Translations under genes and position numbers: made by a program
The notes under the pieces: generated by a model
Told to the model about the DNA's origin: nothing
Databases searched by the model: none
The model's input: the letters and a program-made list of their open reading frames with translations, nothing else
DNA from: Sphingobium lignivorans
GTDB taxonomy: Bacteria > Pseudomonadota > Alphaproteobacteria > Sphingomonadales > Sphingomonadaceae
Length of the DNA stretch: 64,000 nt
NCBI RefSeq assembly: GCF_014203955.1
Contig: NZ_JACHKA010000001.1
Span: 2,697,001 to 2,761,000 of the forward strand
Reading direction: 5' to 3'
In this document: positions 39,439-48,285 of the stretch, in pieces
How the letters are laid out: every line of letters begins with the position of its first letter
Numbering within the stretch: position 1 is the stretch's first letter

Positions 39439-39879
39439 ATGGGTGAGGCTTTCGATCGCATCGCAAAGCAGGAGATGCGGGTACCGCTCAAACTGACCGA
39501 CCTTTGCCGCCAAAACATCGGGTGGTACAGCGACCGCTCGCTGGAGCCGAGCGGTGTAAGCGGCTGGGGACTTGGCAAGCGCTCTGGCCTCTATTTCCTC
39601 TGGCACAAAGATGACTATTGCGATCAGCACGACCTATTCCACATGCGTGCGCTATACGTCGGCAAGGGGGCTTTTTCAGCCCGACTTAGGAAACATTGGG
39701 CAGCAAAGGATACGTCGGAAGAGATGTTGGTATATTTCACATACGTCGAACTGCCCAATCGGATCGCGAAATATGTCGAGCAGCTACTGCTAGACATATA
39801 CCGACTGCCGTTGAACATCTCGGAGAACCGCGGAAAAGCAACGCTCTGCGCCTACTTCTCGCAGTGCGAGGTTGACTGA
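39439..39879 (+). CDS. Small GIY-YIG-like nuclease-domain protein
   Basis: The 146-residue protein has GLYFLW at 50-55 and LYVGKGAFSARLRKHW at 72-87, which match the GIY...YVG core and the following Arg of GIY-YIG endonucleases. A C-terminal helix carries a likely metal-binding Glu (AKYVEQLLLDIYRLPLN). Stand-alone GIY-YIG proteins include homing, repair and defence nucleases; the class cannot be told here. The upstream region was replaced by the IS3 remnant, so its native promoter may be lost. The composition is more AT-rich than its neighbours, suggesting acquisition. Confidence 0.7.
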   Translation: MGEAFDRIAKQEMRVPLKLTDLCRQNIGWYSDRSLEPSGVSGWGLGKRSGLYFLWHKDDYCDQHDLFHMRALYVGKGAFSARLRKHWAAKDTSEEMLVYFTYVELPNRIAKYVEQLLLDIYRLPLNISENRGKATLCAYFSQCEVD

Positions 39880-40058
39880 AATCGCCAACAAAGCCGATGC
39901 TCGACCGTTCGAAAGAGCTCCGTAAAACTTGCCCTTTGTTCATCTGGCTATCACGGCATAGTGATCGACCGCCCTTGGGACTTAACTGCCGTCCCAGAGC
40001 AAGAGTTCGGGCGACCGCTCTAATCAGGAGCCGACGTTCAGCGGTTGCCCAACCGGCA

Positions 40059-40568
40059 CTAACCCACAAGCTTCTCTAAGCAGTCCCAATCGGTCGTGAA
40101 ATCGAGCTCAGCGATGAACGCGACCGGACTAATCCAGTTGACGGCGCAATCGCCACAGACGTCGGGGACGTGTCGACGGGCACCCGTTCTCGTTGGCTTC
40201 GACACTTCGGCGGTGACGACGCAGCGATCATCCTTTCCGACGGCCGCTGCGATCAAGAAAGGGTCTTGCCCGATCGTGATCATGTCATCTTCCGTCAATG
40301 GATTTCCGTAGCAAGCCAGCACCATCTGGACCGAGTCCAGATCGCTGTCCTCGGCGAGCATCAGCGCCTTCTTCGTTGCAGCGTCGTGCATCCATGCCGC
40401 CAACTCGTCCTTGCCGGCCTCTACCTCGGCGTAAATCTCTTGCGGCAGTTTGATCGTGCCCGCTTCGCCATGATGTATTAGCCAACGCCAGAACTCAGGT
40501 ACGCGCTTGTGCCCGTACCAGGTGTTGTGCGCGGTGATTAGCGCATTGGCGTCCAGTAAGTAGAGCAT
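40059..40568 (-). CDS. DUF4411/PIN-domain protein, probable toxin
   Basis: The 169-residue protein begins LYLLDANALITAHNTWY, a PIN-like first strand with the first acidic residue. It continues with LPQEIYAEVEAGKDELAAWM and DPFLIAAAVGKDDRCVVTAE, where a second acidic site and the core strands lie. This is the DUF4411 layout, a PIN-type RNase usually next to an XRE-ImmA/IrrE gene. Its ATG overlaps the stop of that gene here. The pair is a known toxin-antitoxin-like arrangement, although which partner inhibits which is not shown by the sequence. Confidence 0.82.
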   Translation of the reverse strand: MLYLLDANALITAHNTWYGHKRVPEFWRWLIHHGEAGTIKLPQEIYAEVEAGKDELAAWMHDAATKKALMLAEDSDLDSVQMVLACYGNPLTEDDMITIGQDPFLIAAAVGKDDRCVVTAEVSKPTRTGARRHVPDVCGDCAVNWISPVAFIAELDFTTDWDCLEKLVG

Positions 40569-41776
40569 CAGGCGTTTGCCCGTCGCGGTTCAGCGAGAAG
40601 CGGGTAGACGTTCATTGGCTTCACCCCCAACATCCTCGCCGCGCGCGTCGGTGTCAGGGAGCCGTCGGCCATTCCTTGCCGCGCGACTGCCAAGATCGCG
40701 GAGCCAAGCCGGTGCCGACGCACGACATACCAGTTGGGGCCACCGTCTTTGCCTCGGTTTCTTTCGCGCTCGCGGTCCTTCTGCGTGACCCACAGGCGGC
40801 GGAAAGTGTCCCGCAGCTCGGTCCAACGAACCTCGTCGATCACGCCGACGCGAAACAATTGATACGCAACCATCGACTGGCTGATGCGAGCTTTATCGGC
40901 GAAAACTTCGATTACGTTGATGTCGCCATCACCGTCGCGGAGAAGCCGCTTCAAATCGACCACCTCCGCGCGGTCGACAAGGACTGCTGCGGCAGCATCA
41001 TTGCATAGCTGCTCGATACCAGCCGCCGGTGTGCCGCCGCTGACACCGGTCTCGCCAATCAGTAGGTGGGCCAACTCGTGCAGAAGGGTAAAGGCCCAGG
41101 CGGACTTCGCGTCTTGGTCATTGATTACGATGAAGGGTGCCAAGCGATCGGCGATCGCGAAACCGCGGAAAATGCCGACCTCAATTGCGGTGGACCAGTG
41201 CCCGCAGTCACCTGCTAGCAGGACGAACACGCCTTTGCCCTCCACCAGCGTGCGGAGATACGCGAACGCCTCCTCGCCCTTTGCGTGTGCGCGGTATGCG
41301 GCTCGGTCAAAATCAATTGCGCGGGCGATCGCGGCACCTAGTTCGGCGGCGTTGCGGATACCTTTTGCGGATCCGACGAGGTCGACCTCCACAGCGTCTT
41401 CGTCTTCCTCAAGCGTCTCGCGCACTAGTGCCTGCCTTGCCTTGACGTCGCGTAGCAAGGTGGCGAGTAAAATGTTGGACTCGTCGCCTTGATCCGGCAG
41501 CGTACGAAAATCCTGCCCCAGCTGCGGCGGCGCGGGCACCGTCGGCAGGTAGAATGTCAGGATCGGGCGGTGGTATTTTTCCGCCATCCGGCGAAGCAGC
41601 GCTGCGCTCGGCATCACCTCGCCAGCCTCAATCGCTGCCAGCCGCTCAGCCCCGGACATACCGCGCGCGGCGTTGAGCGCGATCTTGCGGGCAGCCGTCT
41701 CCAGATCAAGACCAGCGGTCTTGCGTGCCCAGATCAGAATCTCGGGGTTTATCTCTGCCACGACGACACAATGCAC
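40568..41776 (-). CDS. XRE-ImmA/IrrE metallopeptidase, partner of the PIN protein
   Basis: The 402-residue protein has an N-terminal helix-turn-helix region (ILIWARKTAGLDLETAARKIA, RLAAIEAGEVMPSAALLRRMAEKYHRP), a linker, then the ImmA/IrrE peptidase with LLHELAHLLIGETGVS (HExxH) and a downstream acidic segment. The C-terminal 100 residues are family-specific and end in a short repeat-like helix (LTPTRAARMLGVKP). ImmA-type peptidases cleave repressors. Two GTG starts are possible (41776 or 41761), neither with a good ribosome-binding site. It is transcribed with the PIN gene, which it overlaps by one base. Confidence 0.85.
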   Translation of the reverse strand: MHCVVVAEINPEILIWARKTAGLDLETAARKIALNAARGMSGAERLAAIEAGEVMPSAALLRRMAEKYHRPILTFYLPTVPAPPQLGQDFRTLPDQGDESNILLATLLRDVKARQALVRETLEEDEDAVEVDLVGSAKGIRNAAELGAAIARAIDFDRAAYRAHAKGEEAFAYLRTLVEGKGVFVLLAGDCGHWSTAIEVGIFRGFAIADRLAPFIVINDQDAKSAWAFTLLHELAHLLIGETGVSGGTPAAGIEQLCNDAAAAVLVDRAEVVDLKRLLRDGDGDINVIEVFADKARISQSMVAYQLFRVGVIDEVRWTELRDTFRRLWVTQKDRERERNRGKDGGPNWYVVRRHRLGSAILAVARQGMADGSLTPTRAARMLGVKPMNVYPLLAEPRRANA

Positions 41777-41924
41777 AAGGACCGGTTAACGCGCTACTGC
41801 GATTATCAAGGATGGTGGTCCGAACGAACCGCAGATTCTGGCAGACGCTGCTGTTAGAAGCCCGACCAGCGAACGACACATGTTGGTCGCTTGCTGCCGG
41901 ATGCGGAACGCCGCGAAGTGGGAC

Positions 41925-43495
41925 AGGCCGTGTAAAAACGGCTTCACAGTAGCTGGTCGGTAGTTTCGGCGCGGCGCGTTAAAGGTTGAACGTTGGCGCT
42001 CAGCGCTGGATGGCTGCGATCAGTGGCTGGACACCGAGGATGCCGACCAGCCTTTTAAAGTTATAGGCCAGAATGTGGAGACTGGCTTCCGTTCTGACGT
42101 GTTTTAGCGTCTTCATTTGGAAGTGGGTCGAGCCCATCCAGGATTTCAGCGTGCCGAACGGATGCTCGACCGTCTGTCGGCGGATTCGCATCGCCTCTGG
42201 CCTACGATCGAGGCGGCGTTCCATTGCTTCAACGACGGCCTCATGCTCCCATCGTCTAACCCGCCGTTCCTTGCCGGTCGTGCATTGGTCATGAAGCGCG
42301 CAGGTCTGGCAGTTCGAGCTCCAGTAGCTATGGAGCGTCATGCCGTCCTCGACCGACGTGTACCGATAGATCAGATCTTTGCCTGCGGGACATCGATAGA
42401 CGTTTTCCTGCTCCAGATAGAAGAAGTCCTGCTTTCCGAAGCGGCCTTGCGCTTTTGCCCCCGAGGTCAGCGGCCTGGGCACGAAGGCGGTAACGCCCAT
42501 TCCCTCGCAGGTCCGGATGTCCTCGCCCTTGAAATAGCCCCTGTCGGCCATGGCATCCAAAGCCTCCACGCCCATGGCGTCCTTGGCTTTCGCCGCCATG
42601 GGAGCAAGTTGCCCGCGGTCATATCCGATATTCAAAAGCTCGTGCGCGACAATGAGGTGATGCTCGGCATCGACGGCCGCCTGCAAATTGTAGCCGACGA
42701 TGCTCGTGCCGCGCCCCGCACTCGCCATGGCGCGGGCGTCCGGATCGGTCAGCGATACCTGCTGGTCCGGCGCATTCTGGACTTCCTCTTCGCGTGCGGC
42801 GAGATCGCGCAACTGCGCGCGCAACCGGGCAATCTTCTCCGTCAGGCGCTTCGCTTTCGGCTCGGCAATGTCGTTTTCTTCGCGATCGGTACGATCAAGC
42901 GCGTCGAGATATCGGTCGATATTGTCCTGCACCTGCTTCATCCGCGAGGCGACCTTCGCGGCCGTGTAGTTCTTGTCGCGGTTGTCGACCGCCTTCATCT
43001 TGCTGCCGTCGATCGCGACAACCGCGCGCTTGAACAGCCCCAACTGCCGGCACAGAACGATGAACTGGCTGCACACAGACTGGATCGCAGCGCCATTGGC
43101 CTGGCGGAAGTTGGCGATCGTCTTGAAGTCGGGCGCCAGTCGCCCCGTCAGCCACATCAGCTCAATGTTCCGTTGGGTTTCACGCTTGAGCCGTCGGCTC
43201 GATTGGACGCGGTTCAAATAGCCGTAGAGGTAAATCTTGAGCATCGTTGCTGGATGATAGGCAGGACGGCCCGTCTCAGCCGGCGTCATTCCAGCGAACT
43301 CCAGCGCCTTCAAATCGAGCGCATCGATGAACGCCTCGACCGCCCGAACCGGGTTGTCTGCCGACACGTAATCATCCAGCGATGCTGGCAGTAGATAGTC
43401 CTGCCGACGGTCTTCCCCCTGAACGAAACGGCTCATGCCCAAGCCTCCCGAAACGCCAAAGAACCATAGCAGATTCCAGCGTTTTTACACAGCCT
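41925..43495 (-). mobile_element. Complete IS1182-family insertion sequence
   Basis: The element is about 1.57 kb and bounded by inverted repeats matching AGGCYGTGTAAAAACG (41925-41940 and the complement at 43480-43495). It carries one intact transposase. GGGAC occurs directly outside the left end (41920-41924) and one base outside the right end (43497-43501), a possible target duplication. It lies between the ImmA gene and a patch of GGACATTCC-type repeats. Confidence 0.85.
42000..43442 (-). CDS. IS1182-family transposase
   Basis: The 480-residue transposase opens MGMSRFVQGEDRRQDYLLPASLDDYV and has the family blocks FETIAxFR-like PDFKTIANFRQANG, VVAIDGSKMKAVDNRDKNYT (DDE Asp), ALDAMADRGYFKGEDI (second Asp) and VEHPFGTLKSWMG (Glu). 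A Cys-rich zinc region (CPAGKDL, CQTCALHDQC) lies before the last block. The gene is intact and so could be active. It nearly fills the element. Confidence 0.93.
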   Translation of the reverse strand: MGMSRFVQGEDRRQDYLLPASLDDYVSADNPVRAVEAFIDALDLKALEFAGMTPAETGRPAYHPATMLKIYLYGYLNRVQSSRRLKRETQRNIELMWLTGRLAPDFKTIANFRQANGAAIQSVCSQFIVLCRQLGLFKRAVVAIDGSKMKAVDNRDKNYTAAKVASRMKQVQDNIDRYLDALDRTDREENDIAEPKAKRLTEKIARLRAQLRDLAAREEEVQNAPDQQVSLTDPDARAMASAGRGTSIVGYNLQAAVDAEHHLIVAHELLNIGYDRGQLAPMAAKAKDAMGVEALDAMADRGYFKGEDIRTCEGMGVTAFVPRPLTSGAKAQGRFGKQDFFYLEQENVYRCPAGKDLIYRYTSVEDGMTLHSYWSSNCQTCALHDQCTTGKERRVRRWEHEAVVEAMERRLDRRPEAMRIRRQTVEHPFGTLKSWMGSTHFQMKTLKHVRTEASLHILAYNFKRLVGILGVQPLIAAIQR

Positions 43496-43770
43496 CGGGA
43501 CATTCCGGCCGGTCGGCATTGCGACTGAGAATGTCCGCGGACGCCGACACCGGACATTCCTAAAGCGCCGAAGCCCGCGCTACCATGACCAAGTTGTCGG
43601 ACAGTCCGGAATGTCCGCTTCTGGCCCCAAGGTCTAACTTAGCGGTCGTCGCGCAGCGACTGAGGCTTCTCGCGATGCAATTGATAGGCATGTCGTTCGC
43701 CTTCCGTAAGCACAGCAATATGCATCGAGGCATGCTCGCCGAGCGGGCTCTCCCGAAAAGCCGGTGATCG
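43496..43770. repeat. Degenerate intergenic patch with four GGACATTCC motifs
   Basis: GGACATTCC or its complement occurs four times in alternating orientation (near 43498, 43529, 43552 and 43608) beside the IS1182 element. No gene with a ribosome-binding site was found. Such blocks look like eroded remnants rather than an array with regular spacing. Confidence 0.45.
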
Positions 43771-43787
43771 ATTTAGTTCTGCTAAAT
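43771..43787 (+). promoter_or_regulatory. Palindromic regulator site ATTTAG-N5-CTAAAT, probable LysR box
   Basis: A perfect 6-5-6 palindrome 59 bases before the start of the DLH-like gene. The same arms and spacing recur at 53308-53324 upstream of the other transcription unit of the catabolic locus, which contains a LysR regulator. The T-N11-A form fits LysR-type sites. Confidence 0.6.
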
Positions 43788-43846
43788 TGTCATTGTCTAT
43801 CGAATCAGTAGAAAGAAAGCGTTCAACGTGAATGGAGGCTTGTGCG

Positions 43847-44551
43847 GTGGCACTGCAGGATATCGTGATCCTCGAAGATGAGGGAAAGCAATTTGGCGCG
43901 ACGCTGGCCGTGCCCGCGAGCGGAGCGGGGCAGGCAGTCCTGCTGCTGCCCGAGGTCTATGGTGTGAACGAGGATATTCGCGGGATTGCGGCCTGGCTCG
44001 CCGAGGCCGGTTATGTCGTGCTCGTGCCGGATCTTTTCTGGCAACAGGACGCGGGCGTGACCTTTGCCTATGCCGACCGTGAGGCCGCGGGCGCCGCCTT
44101 CCGTGCACTCGGTGCGTTCGATGGCTATTATGCGCTGGTCGAACCGGCCCTTGCAGCACTCAAGGCGCGGCCGGAAGTGTCCGGCGAGCGGGTCGCCCTC
44201 CTGGGCATCGGCATGGGCGGCATCATCGCCTATCGCGCGCTGGCGAGCGGCCAGGGCGATCTGGGTGCCGTCTATTATCCGGCGCTGCTCGATCTCGCGC
44301 TGGCGCCGCAGTTCGACGCGCCCTTGCTCTACCAGGTTGCACAGAACGACAAGATCGCGCGACCGGGGCTTTATGACGACGCGAAGACGGCCTTTGCCGA
44401 CCGCCCGAACGTCGAAATCGTGCTGCACGAAGGCGCCGAGCATGGCTTCGCGTCGCCGGGCCGGCCGGAATATGATCAGGCTGCCGCTGACCGCGCAAAT
44501 GCGCTGACCCTGGCCTTTCTTGAAAAGGCCTTCGAGCGCGAGCTGAGCTGA
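43847..44551 (+). CDS. Dienelactone-hydrolase-family protein without the catalytic Cys
   Basis: The 234-residue protein is DLH-like: LLPEVYGVNEDIRGIAAWLAEAGYVVLVPDLFW, GIGMGGIIAYRAL, YQVAQNDKIARP and EGAEHGFASPGRPEYD (His). In DLH the elbow is G-x-C-x-G-G; here it reads G-I-G122-M-G-G, so the nucleophile is replaced by Gly while the Asp and His remain. GTG was chosen because GGAGG lies eight bases upstream; ATG at 43832 is an alternative. It has the palindromic LysR-type box upstream and is the first gene before the TonB receptor. It may bind a ligand, or have another activity. Confidence 0.8.
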   Translation: MALQDIVILEDEGKQFGATLAVPASGAGQAVLLLPEVYGVNEDIRGIAAWLAEAGYVVLVPDLFWQQDAGVTFAYADREAAGAAFRALGAFDGYYALVEPALAALKARPEVSGERVALLGIGMGGIIAYRALASGQGDLGAVYYPALLDLALAPQFDAPLLYQVAQNDKIARPGLYDDAKTAFADRPNVEIVLHEGAEHGFASPGRPEYDQAAADRANALTLAFLEKAFERELS

Positions 44552-44703
44552 CCGCGGGTTCTTCCGCAGGGGACAATGGAAAACCAGTCGGGCCAAGGCC
44601 CGGCCACGCGCTGGAGTCCGGCAGCGGGAGGCTTCCCGTCGCCCGACCACCGCTGCGCGCGCCGCGAACCGGAATACCGGCACAACATATTGGCGATTAT
44701 TCA

Positions 44704-46917
44704 ATGAAAACAGATAATCATATATTTGTCGGGGCAACTTCGGCGCGTATTCGCTTCGCGTCATCCAGCGTTATCGCCGCCATGCTGGCCATGGGCCTGC
44801 CCGTGCTGGCGCAGGCCGAGGATGGCGCCGCGGCGCTTGCGCCAGCCGATACCGGCCTCGCCGCCGCAGATGACGGGAGCCGTGAGGCGGGCGATATCGT
44901 CGTCACGGCGGAGCGACGCGAGACCTCCATCCAGCGCACGCCGCTGGCCGTCACCGCCGTCGATGCCGAGACGCAGCGCGAGCGGGGTGTTGTGGCGCTG
45001 CGCGATCTGGTCGGCATCGCGCCCGGCCTCGAGGCGCCAGCAGGTCCGATGCGCGGCACGGAAAGCACCCAGCAGCTCTATATCCGCGGCATCGGCACGG
45101 CCAGCCCGGCTTATTATGGCGCGGTCGGCCTCTATCTGGACGACGTCTATATCCCGCGCATGTACGGGAATGGCGGCATCGATTTTCCCGATGTCGAGCG
45201 GATCGAGATCCTGCGCGGGCCGCAGGGCACGCTTTACGGGCAGAATACCAGCGCGGGCGCCATCAAGATCGTTTCGCGCAAGCCCTCCGAGGAAACATCG
45301 GGCTGGGTGCGCGGCGCTTATGGCACGTTCGATACGGTGGAACTCGCCGGCTACCTCACCGGCCCGCTGGCCGATGGCCTGTCCGCCAGCCTGGCGGCCA
45401 GCACCCGGCGCAACGACGGCTATGTCTATAACGAGACGCTCGGCAGGAACGTCCGCCGGGTCAATATCAGCCAGTATAGCGCCAAGCTTCGCTACAATCC
45501 TGACGACCGGCTGGATGCCGTCCTGTCGATCAACTTCACCCGCGACCGGTCGGACAATGGCGACATCATCGCCGAAGGCTATCGCGATTCCGGACCGCGG
45601 CGCACCTATGGCAATATCGATCCGCGCAACAGCAATGATGCGCTCGGGATCAATCTCAACGTCAGCTATGCGCTGAACGACCATCTGACGCTCCGGTCCA
45701 TCACGGCCGGCCGAGGTTTCGACTATTATGGTCCCTGGGATTTCGACGGGCGGCCCGAGGATCTGAGCGGCTTCCTGCTGTTCGTGAATCAGCGGCAGTT
45801 CAGCCAGGAACTGCAGCTCATCGGGGATGCGGGACGCTTGTCCTACATCGTCGGCGGCCTGTTCTTCCATGAGGATTATGAGGCGTCGCGCCCGTCCTGG
45901 TTCAATCGCAACTATTCCGGGCTCCATTCACACACCGATACCTCGAATGTCGGCCTTTATGCACAGGTCGGCTATCAGGCCACGGACGCGCTCAAGCTGG
46001 TGCTCGGCGCCCGCCTGCACCATGAGTGGCAGACCTTCTCCGACTATGGTTTCGCCACGGACGCCAGCTTCAAGGAGCTGTCGCGGACCTGGTCGGTCAG
46101 CGATCTCAAATATGACAACACGGCCTTCACGCCCAGGATCGCCCTGGAATACCAGGCGACCCCGGACATCTTCGCCTATGTGAGCGTGACCAGGGGCTCG
46201 AAGTCGGGCGGCTACAATCCGCTGGCCGGCGCGCTCGTCGTGGCGGAATATCCGGTCGGCCCGGAAAAGGTGACTGCCTATGAGGGCGGGCTCAAGACGC
46301 GCCTTTTGGATCGGCGCCTGACCTTCAACGTGGCGGCCTTCTACAATGACTTCCGCGATTATCAGGCCTCGGTCCAGTCGCCGATCATCGACGGGCGGCC
46401 GGTCATCGGCAATGTCGTCGTCAATGCCGGCCGCGCCCATACCTATGGGCTGGAAATCGAGACGATCGCGCATCTCACCGACACGTTCACGCTGAACGGC
46501 AATGTCGCCATCCTGCGCACTAAGTTCGACAAGTTCATCAATCCGACCGGCAACGCCAATACGGATTATACCGGCAAGGAACTGACAGGGGCCCCGCGCC
46601 ACAGCTTCGGCGTGCAGGCGAACTGGCAGCTACCGCTGCCGACGGAGGCCGAACTGCGCTTCAACGCCGGCCTTCGCTATGTGGAGAAGAGCTGGACCGA
46701 TCAGGCCAACACCATCCCCACCAGCAACCAGACCTATGTCGACGCGGCGATCAGCTACACCGACCCGACCGGTCACTGGCTGCTGAGCGTGCGGGGCAAG
46801 AACCTGTTCGACAAGCAATATGTCCACAGCCGCACGTTCGACGCGATCGCCAACATCTCGACCGTCTCATACGCCCCGCCCCGCACGATCCTGGGCGAGG
46901 TCCGATACAGCTTCTGA
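44704..46917 (+). CDS. TonB-dependent outer-membrane receptor of the catabolic locus
   Basis: The 737-residue protein has a signal peptide (VIAAMLAMGLPVLAQAED), a TonB-box-like DIVVTAERRE, a plug domain (TPLAVTAVDAETQRERGV, LYLDDVYIPRMYG, DVERIEILRGPQGTLYGQNTSAGAI) and a 22-strand barrel ending YAPPRTILGEVRYSF. It belongs to the large sphingomonad receptor group associated with aromatic or plant-derived substrates. The neighbouring Rieske oxygenase suggests uptake of the same substrate. The gap to the DLH-like gene is about 150 bases and the downstream gap is 15, so it starts or continues the operon with the oxygenase. Confidence 0.93.
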   Translation: MKTDNHIFVGATSARIRFASSSVIAAMLAMGLPVLAQAEDGAAALAPADTGLAAADDGSREAGDIVVTAERRETSIQRTPLAVTAVDAETQRERGVVALRDLVGIAPGLEAPAGPMRGTESTQQLYIRGIGTASPAYYGAVGLYLDDVYIPRMYGNGGIDFPDVERIEILRGPQGTLYGQNTSAGAIKIVSRKPSEETSGWVRGAYGTFDTVELAGYLTGPLADGLSASLAASTRRNDGYVYNETLGRNVRRVNISQYSAKLRYNPDDRLDAVLSINFTRDRSDNGDIIAEGYRDSGPRRTYGNIDPRNSNDALGINLNVSYALNDHLTLRSITAGRGFDYYGPWDFDGRPEDLSGFLLFVNQRQFSQELQLIGDAGRLSYIVGGLFFHEDYEASRPSWFNRNYSGLHSHTDTSNVGLYAQVGYQATDALKLVLGARLHHEWQTFSDYGFATDASFKELSRTWSVSDLKYDNTAFTPRIALEYQATPDIFAYVSVTRGSKSGGYNPLAGALVVAEYPVGPEKVTAYEGGLKTRLLDRRLTFNVAAFYNDFRDYQASVQSPIIDGRPVIGNVVVNAGRAHTYGLEIETIAHLTDTFTLNGNVAILRTKFDKFINPTGNANTDYTGKELTGAPRHSFGVQANWQLPLPTEAELRFNAGLRYVEKSWTDQANTIPTSNQTYVDAAISYTDPTGHWLLSVRGKNLFDKQYVHSRTFDAIANISTVSYAPPRTILGEVRYSF

Positions 46918-46932
46918 GCAGGAGAATTTCCC

Positions 46933-48276
46933 ATGGCACTGACGCACGAGGAAAATGAAGCGTTGACCCGGGTCGGGCCGGGCACGCTCATGGGCGATGC
47001 ATTGCGCCAATATTGGCATCCGGTGCTCCGTTCCGAAAAGCTCGTGGCGGATGGGCCGCCGGTGCGCGTGCGTCTGCTCGGCGAGAATTTCGTGGCGTTC
47101 CGCGCCACGGACGGGCGCATCGGCTTCTTCGACGAAGGTTGCCCGCATCGCTGCGCCTCGCTCGCGCTGGCGCATAATGCGGGGAATGGCCTGCGCTGCA
47201 TCTTCCACGGCTGGAAGATCGACGTCTCCGGCCAGATCGTCCATATCCCGACCGAGCCAAAGGAAAGCGCGCTCGAACTCGCCTCACGGGTCAAGGTGAA
47301 ACATTATCCGACCTGGGAAGCGGGCGGGCTCGTCTGGGTGCATCTCAACACCAACGGCGCGCCGCCAAAACGGCCGGACTTCGCCTTCACGCATCTGCCC
47401 GACGCACATGTCGACGTGCGCGTCGGCAAGTTCAACTGCAACTGGCTGCAGGCGATGGAGGCCGTGCTGGACCCGGCACATCTGGGCCAGCTTCATCGCT
47501 CCTCCTTCGCGGAGAACCCCATCGGCGGGCGCAAGAACCCCAATCATGCGCTGGAGACATGGAAGGAGCAACCGGCGCTGACGTTCGAGGCGCTGTCCAC
47601 GCCCTACGGTTTCCGCCAGGCGGCGATCCGGACCATGGCCGACGGCGCACGCCACCTCAATCTGCGCCAGTTCGCGGCGCCCTACTATTCCTTCCTGGGC
47701 TCGCTCGATCGGTACATCATCCTGTGCGTCTCGGTTCCGCATGACGATGAATGGACCTCGCAATTCTTCATCAGCTACAATGCGGCCCGCCCGCTCGATC
47801 CGGAATGGATGGAGGATCTCTGGCTCTACGCCAATCCCGACCCGGACGACATCGCCGGCAACATCGGCAGCATCGACAATATGTTCGGGCAGGACCGGGC
47901 CGCCATGCGGGCAGGCCATGCAAGCGGCTTCCCGGGCCGAAACTTCTTCCATGAGGATTTCATCGTCCAGCTCTCGATGGGCACGATCGTCGACCGGACA
48001 AAGGAGAATCTGGGCGTCAGCGACAGCCAGATCAGCTATGTGCGCCGGCACCTCCTCAAATCCGCCTACGACTTTCGCCACGGCCAGCAGCCCTGGGGGC
48101 TCGAGGAGGTCGATGCCTTCGATTATCGCAAGATCCAGTGCGGCGGGAAATTGCTGGCACCCGGCGAGGACTGGCGCGGCTATGACCCCTATACGGAATG
48201 GGCGGCCCGGATCGCGGCGGCGGCGGAAGCCGACCGCACCCCCGAAGAGCCGGCCGCCCATTCGGTTCGGGCATAG
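46933..48276 (+). CDS. Rieske-type aromatic ring oxygenase, alpha subunit
   Basis: The 447-residue protein has a Rieske cluster (Cys70-x-His72 and Cys89-x2-His92 in CPHRC and CIFHGW) and a non-haem iron site in NWLQAMEAVLDPAHLGQLH, supplying the bridging Asp and two His. The overall form resembles phthalate-dioxygenase-type single-component terminal oxygenases, which demethylate or hydroxylate aromatic acids using an external reductase. No reductase gene is in this window. GGAGAA precedes the ATG. It lies 15 bases after the receptor and is followed by an MFS gene. Confidence 0.9.
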   Translation: MALTHEENEALTRVGPGTLMGDALRQYWHPVLRSEKLVADGPPVRVRLLGENFVAFRATDGRIGFFDEGCPHRCASLALAHNAGNGLRCIFHGWKIDVSGQIVHIPTEPKESALELASRVKVKHYPTWEAGGLVWVHLNTNGAPPKRPDFAFTHLPDAHVDVRVGKFNCNWLQAMEAVLDPAHLGQLHRSSFAENPIGGRKNPNHALETWKEQPALTFEALSTPYGFRQAAIRTMADGARHLNLRQFAAPYYSFLGSLDRYIILCVSVPHDDEWTSQFFISYNAARPLDPEWMEDLWLYANPDPDDIAGNIGSIDNMFGQDRAAMRAGHASGFPGRNFFHEDFIVQLSMGTIVDRTKENLGVSDSQISYVRRHLLKSAYDFRHGQQPWGLEEVDAFDYRKIQCGGKLLAPGEDWRGYDPYTEWAARIAAAAEADRTPEEPAAHSVRA

Positions 48277-48285
48277 GAGGGAGCG

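Noticed and set aside
42117..43394. 425-codon plus-strand frame inside the IS1182 element
   Set aside because: Antisense shadow of the transposase, which is complete and conserved.
44588..44610. Short GGGCC/GGCCC palindrome after the DLH-like gene as a terminator
   Set aside because: The stem has only six pairs with a two-base centre and no T run follows.
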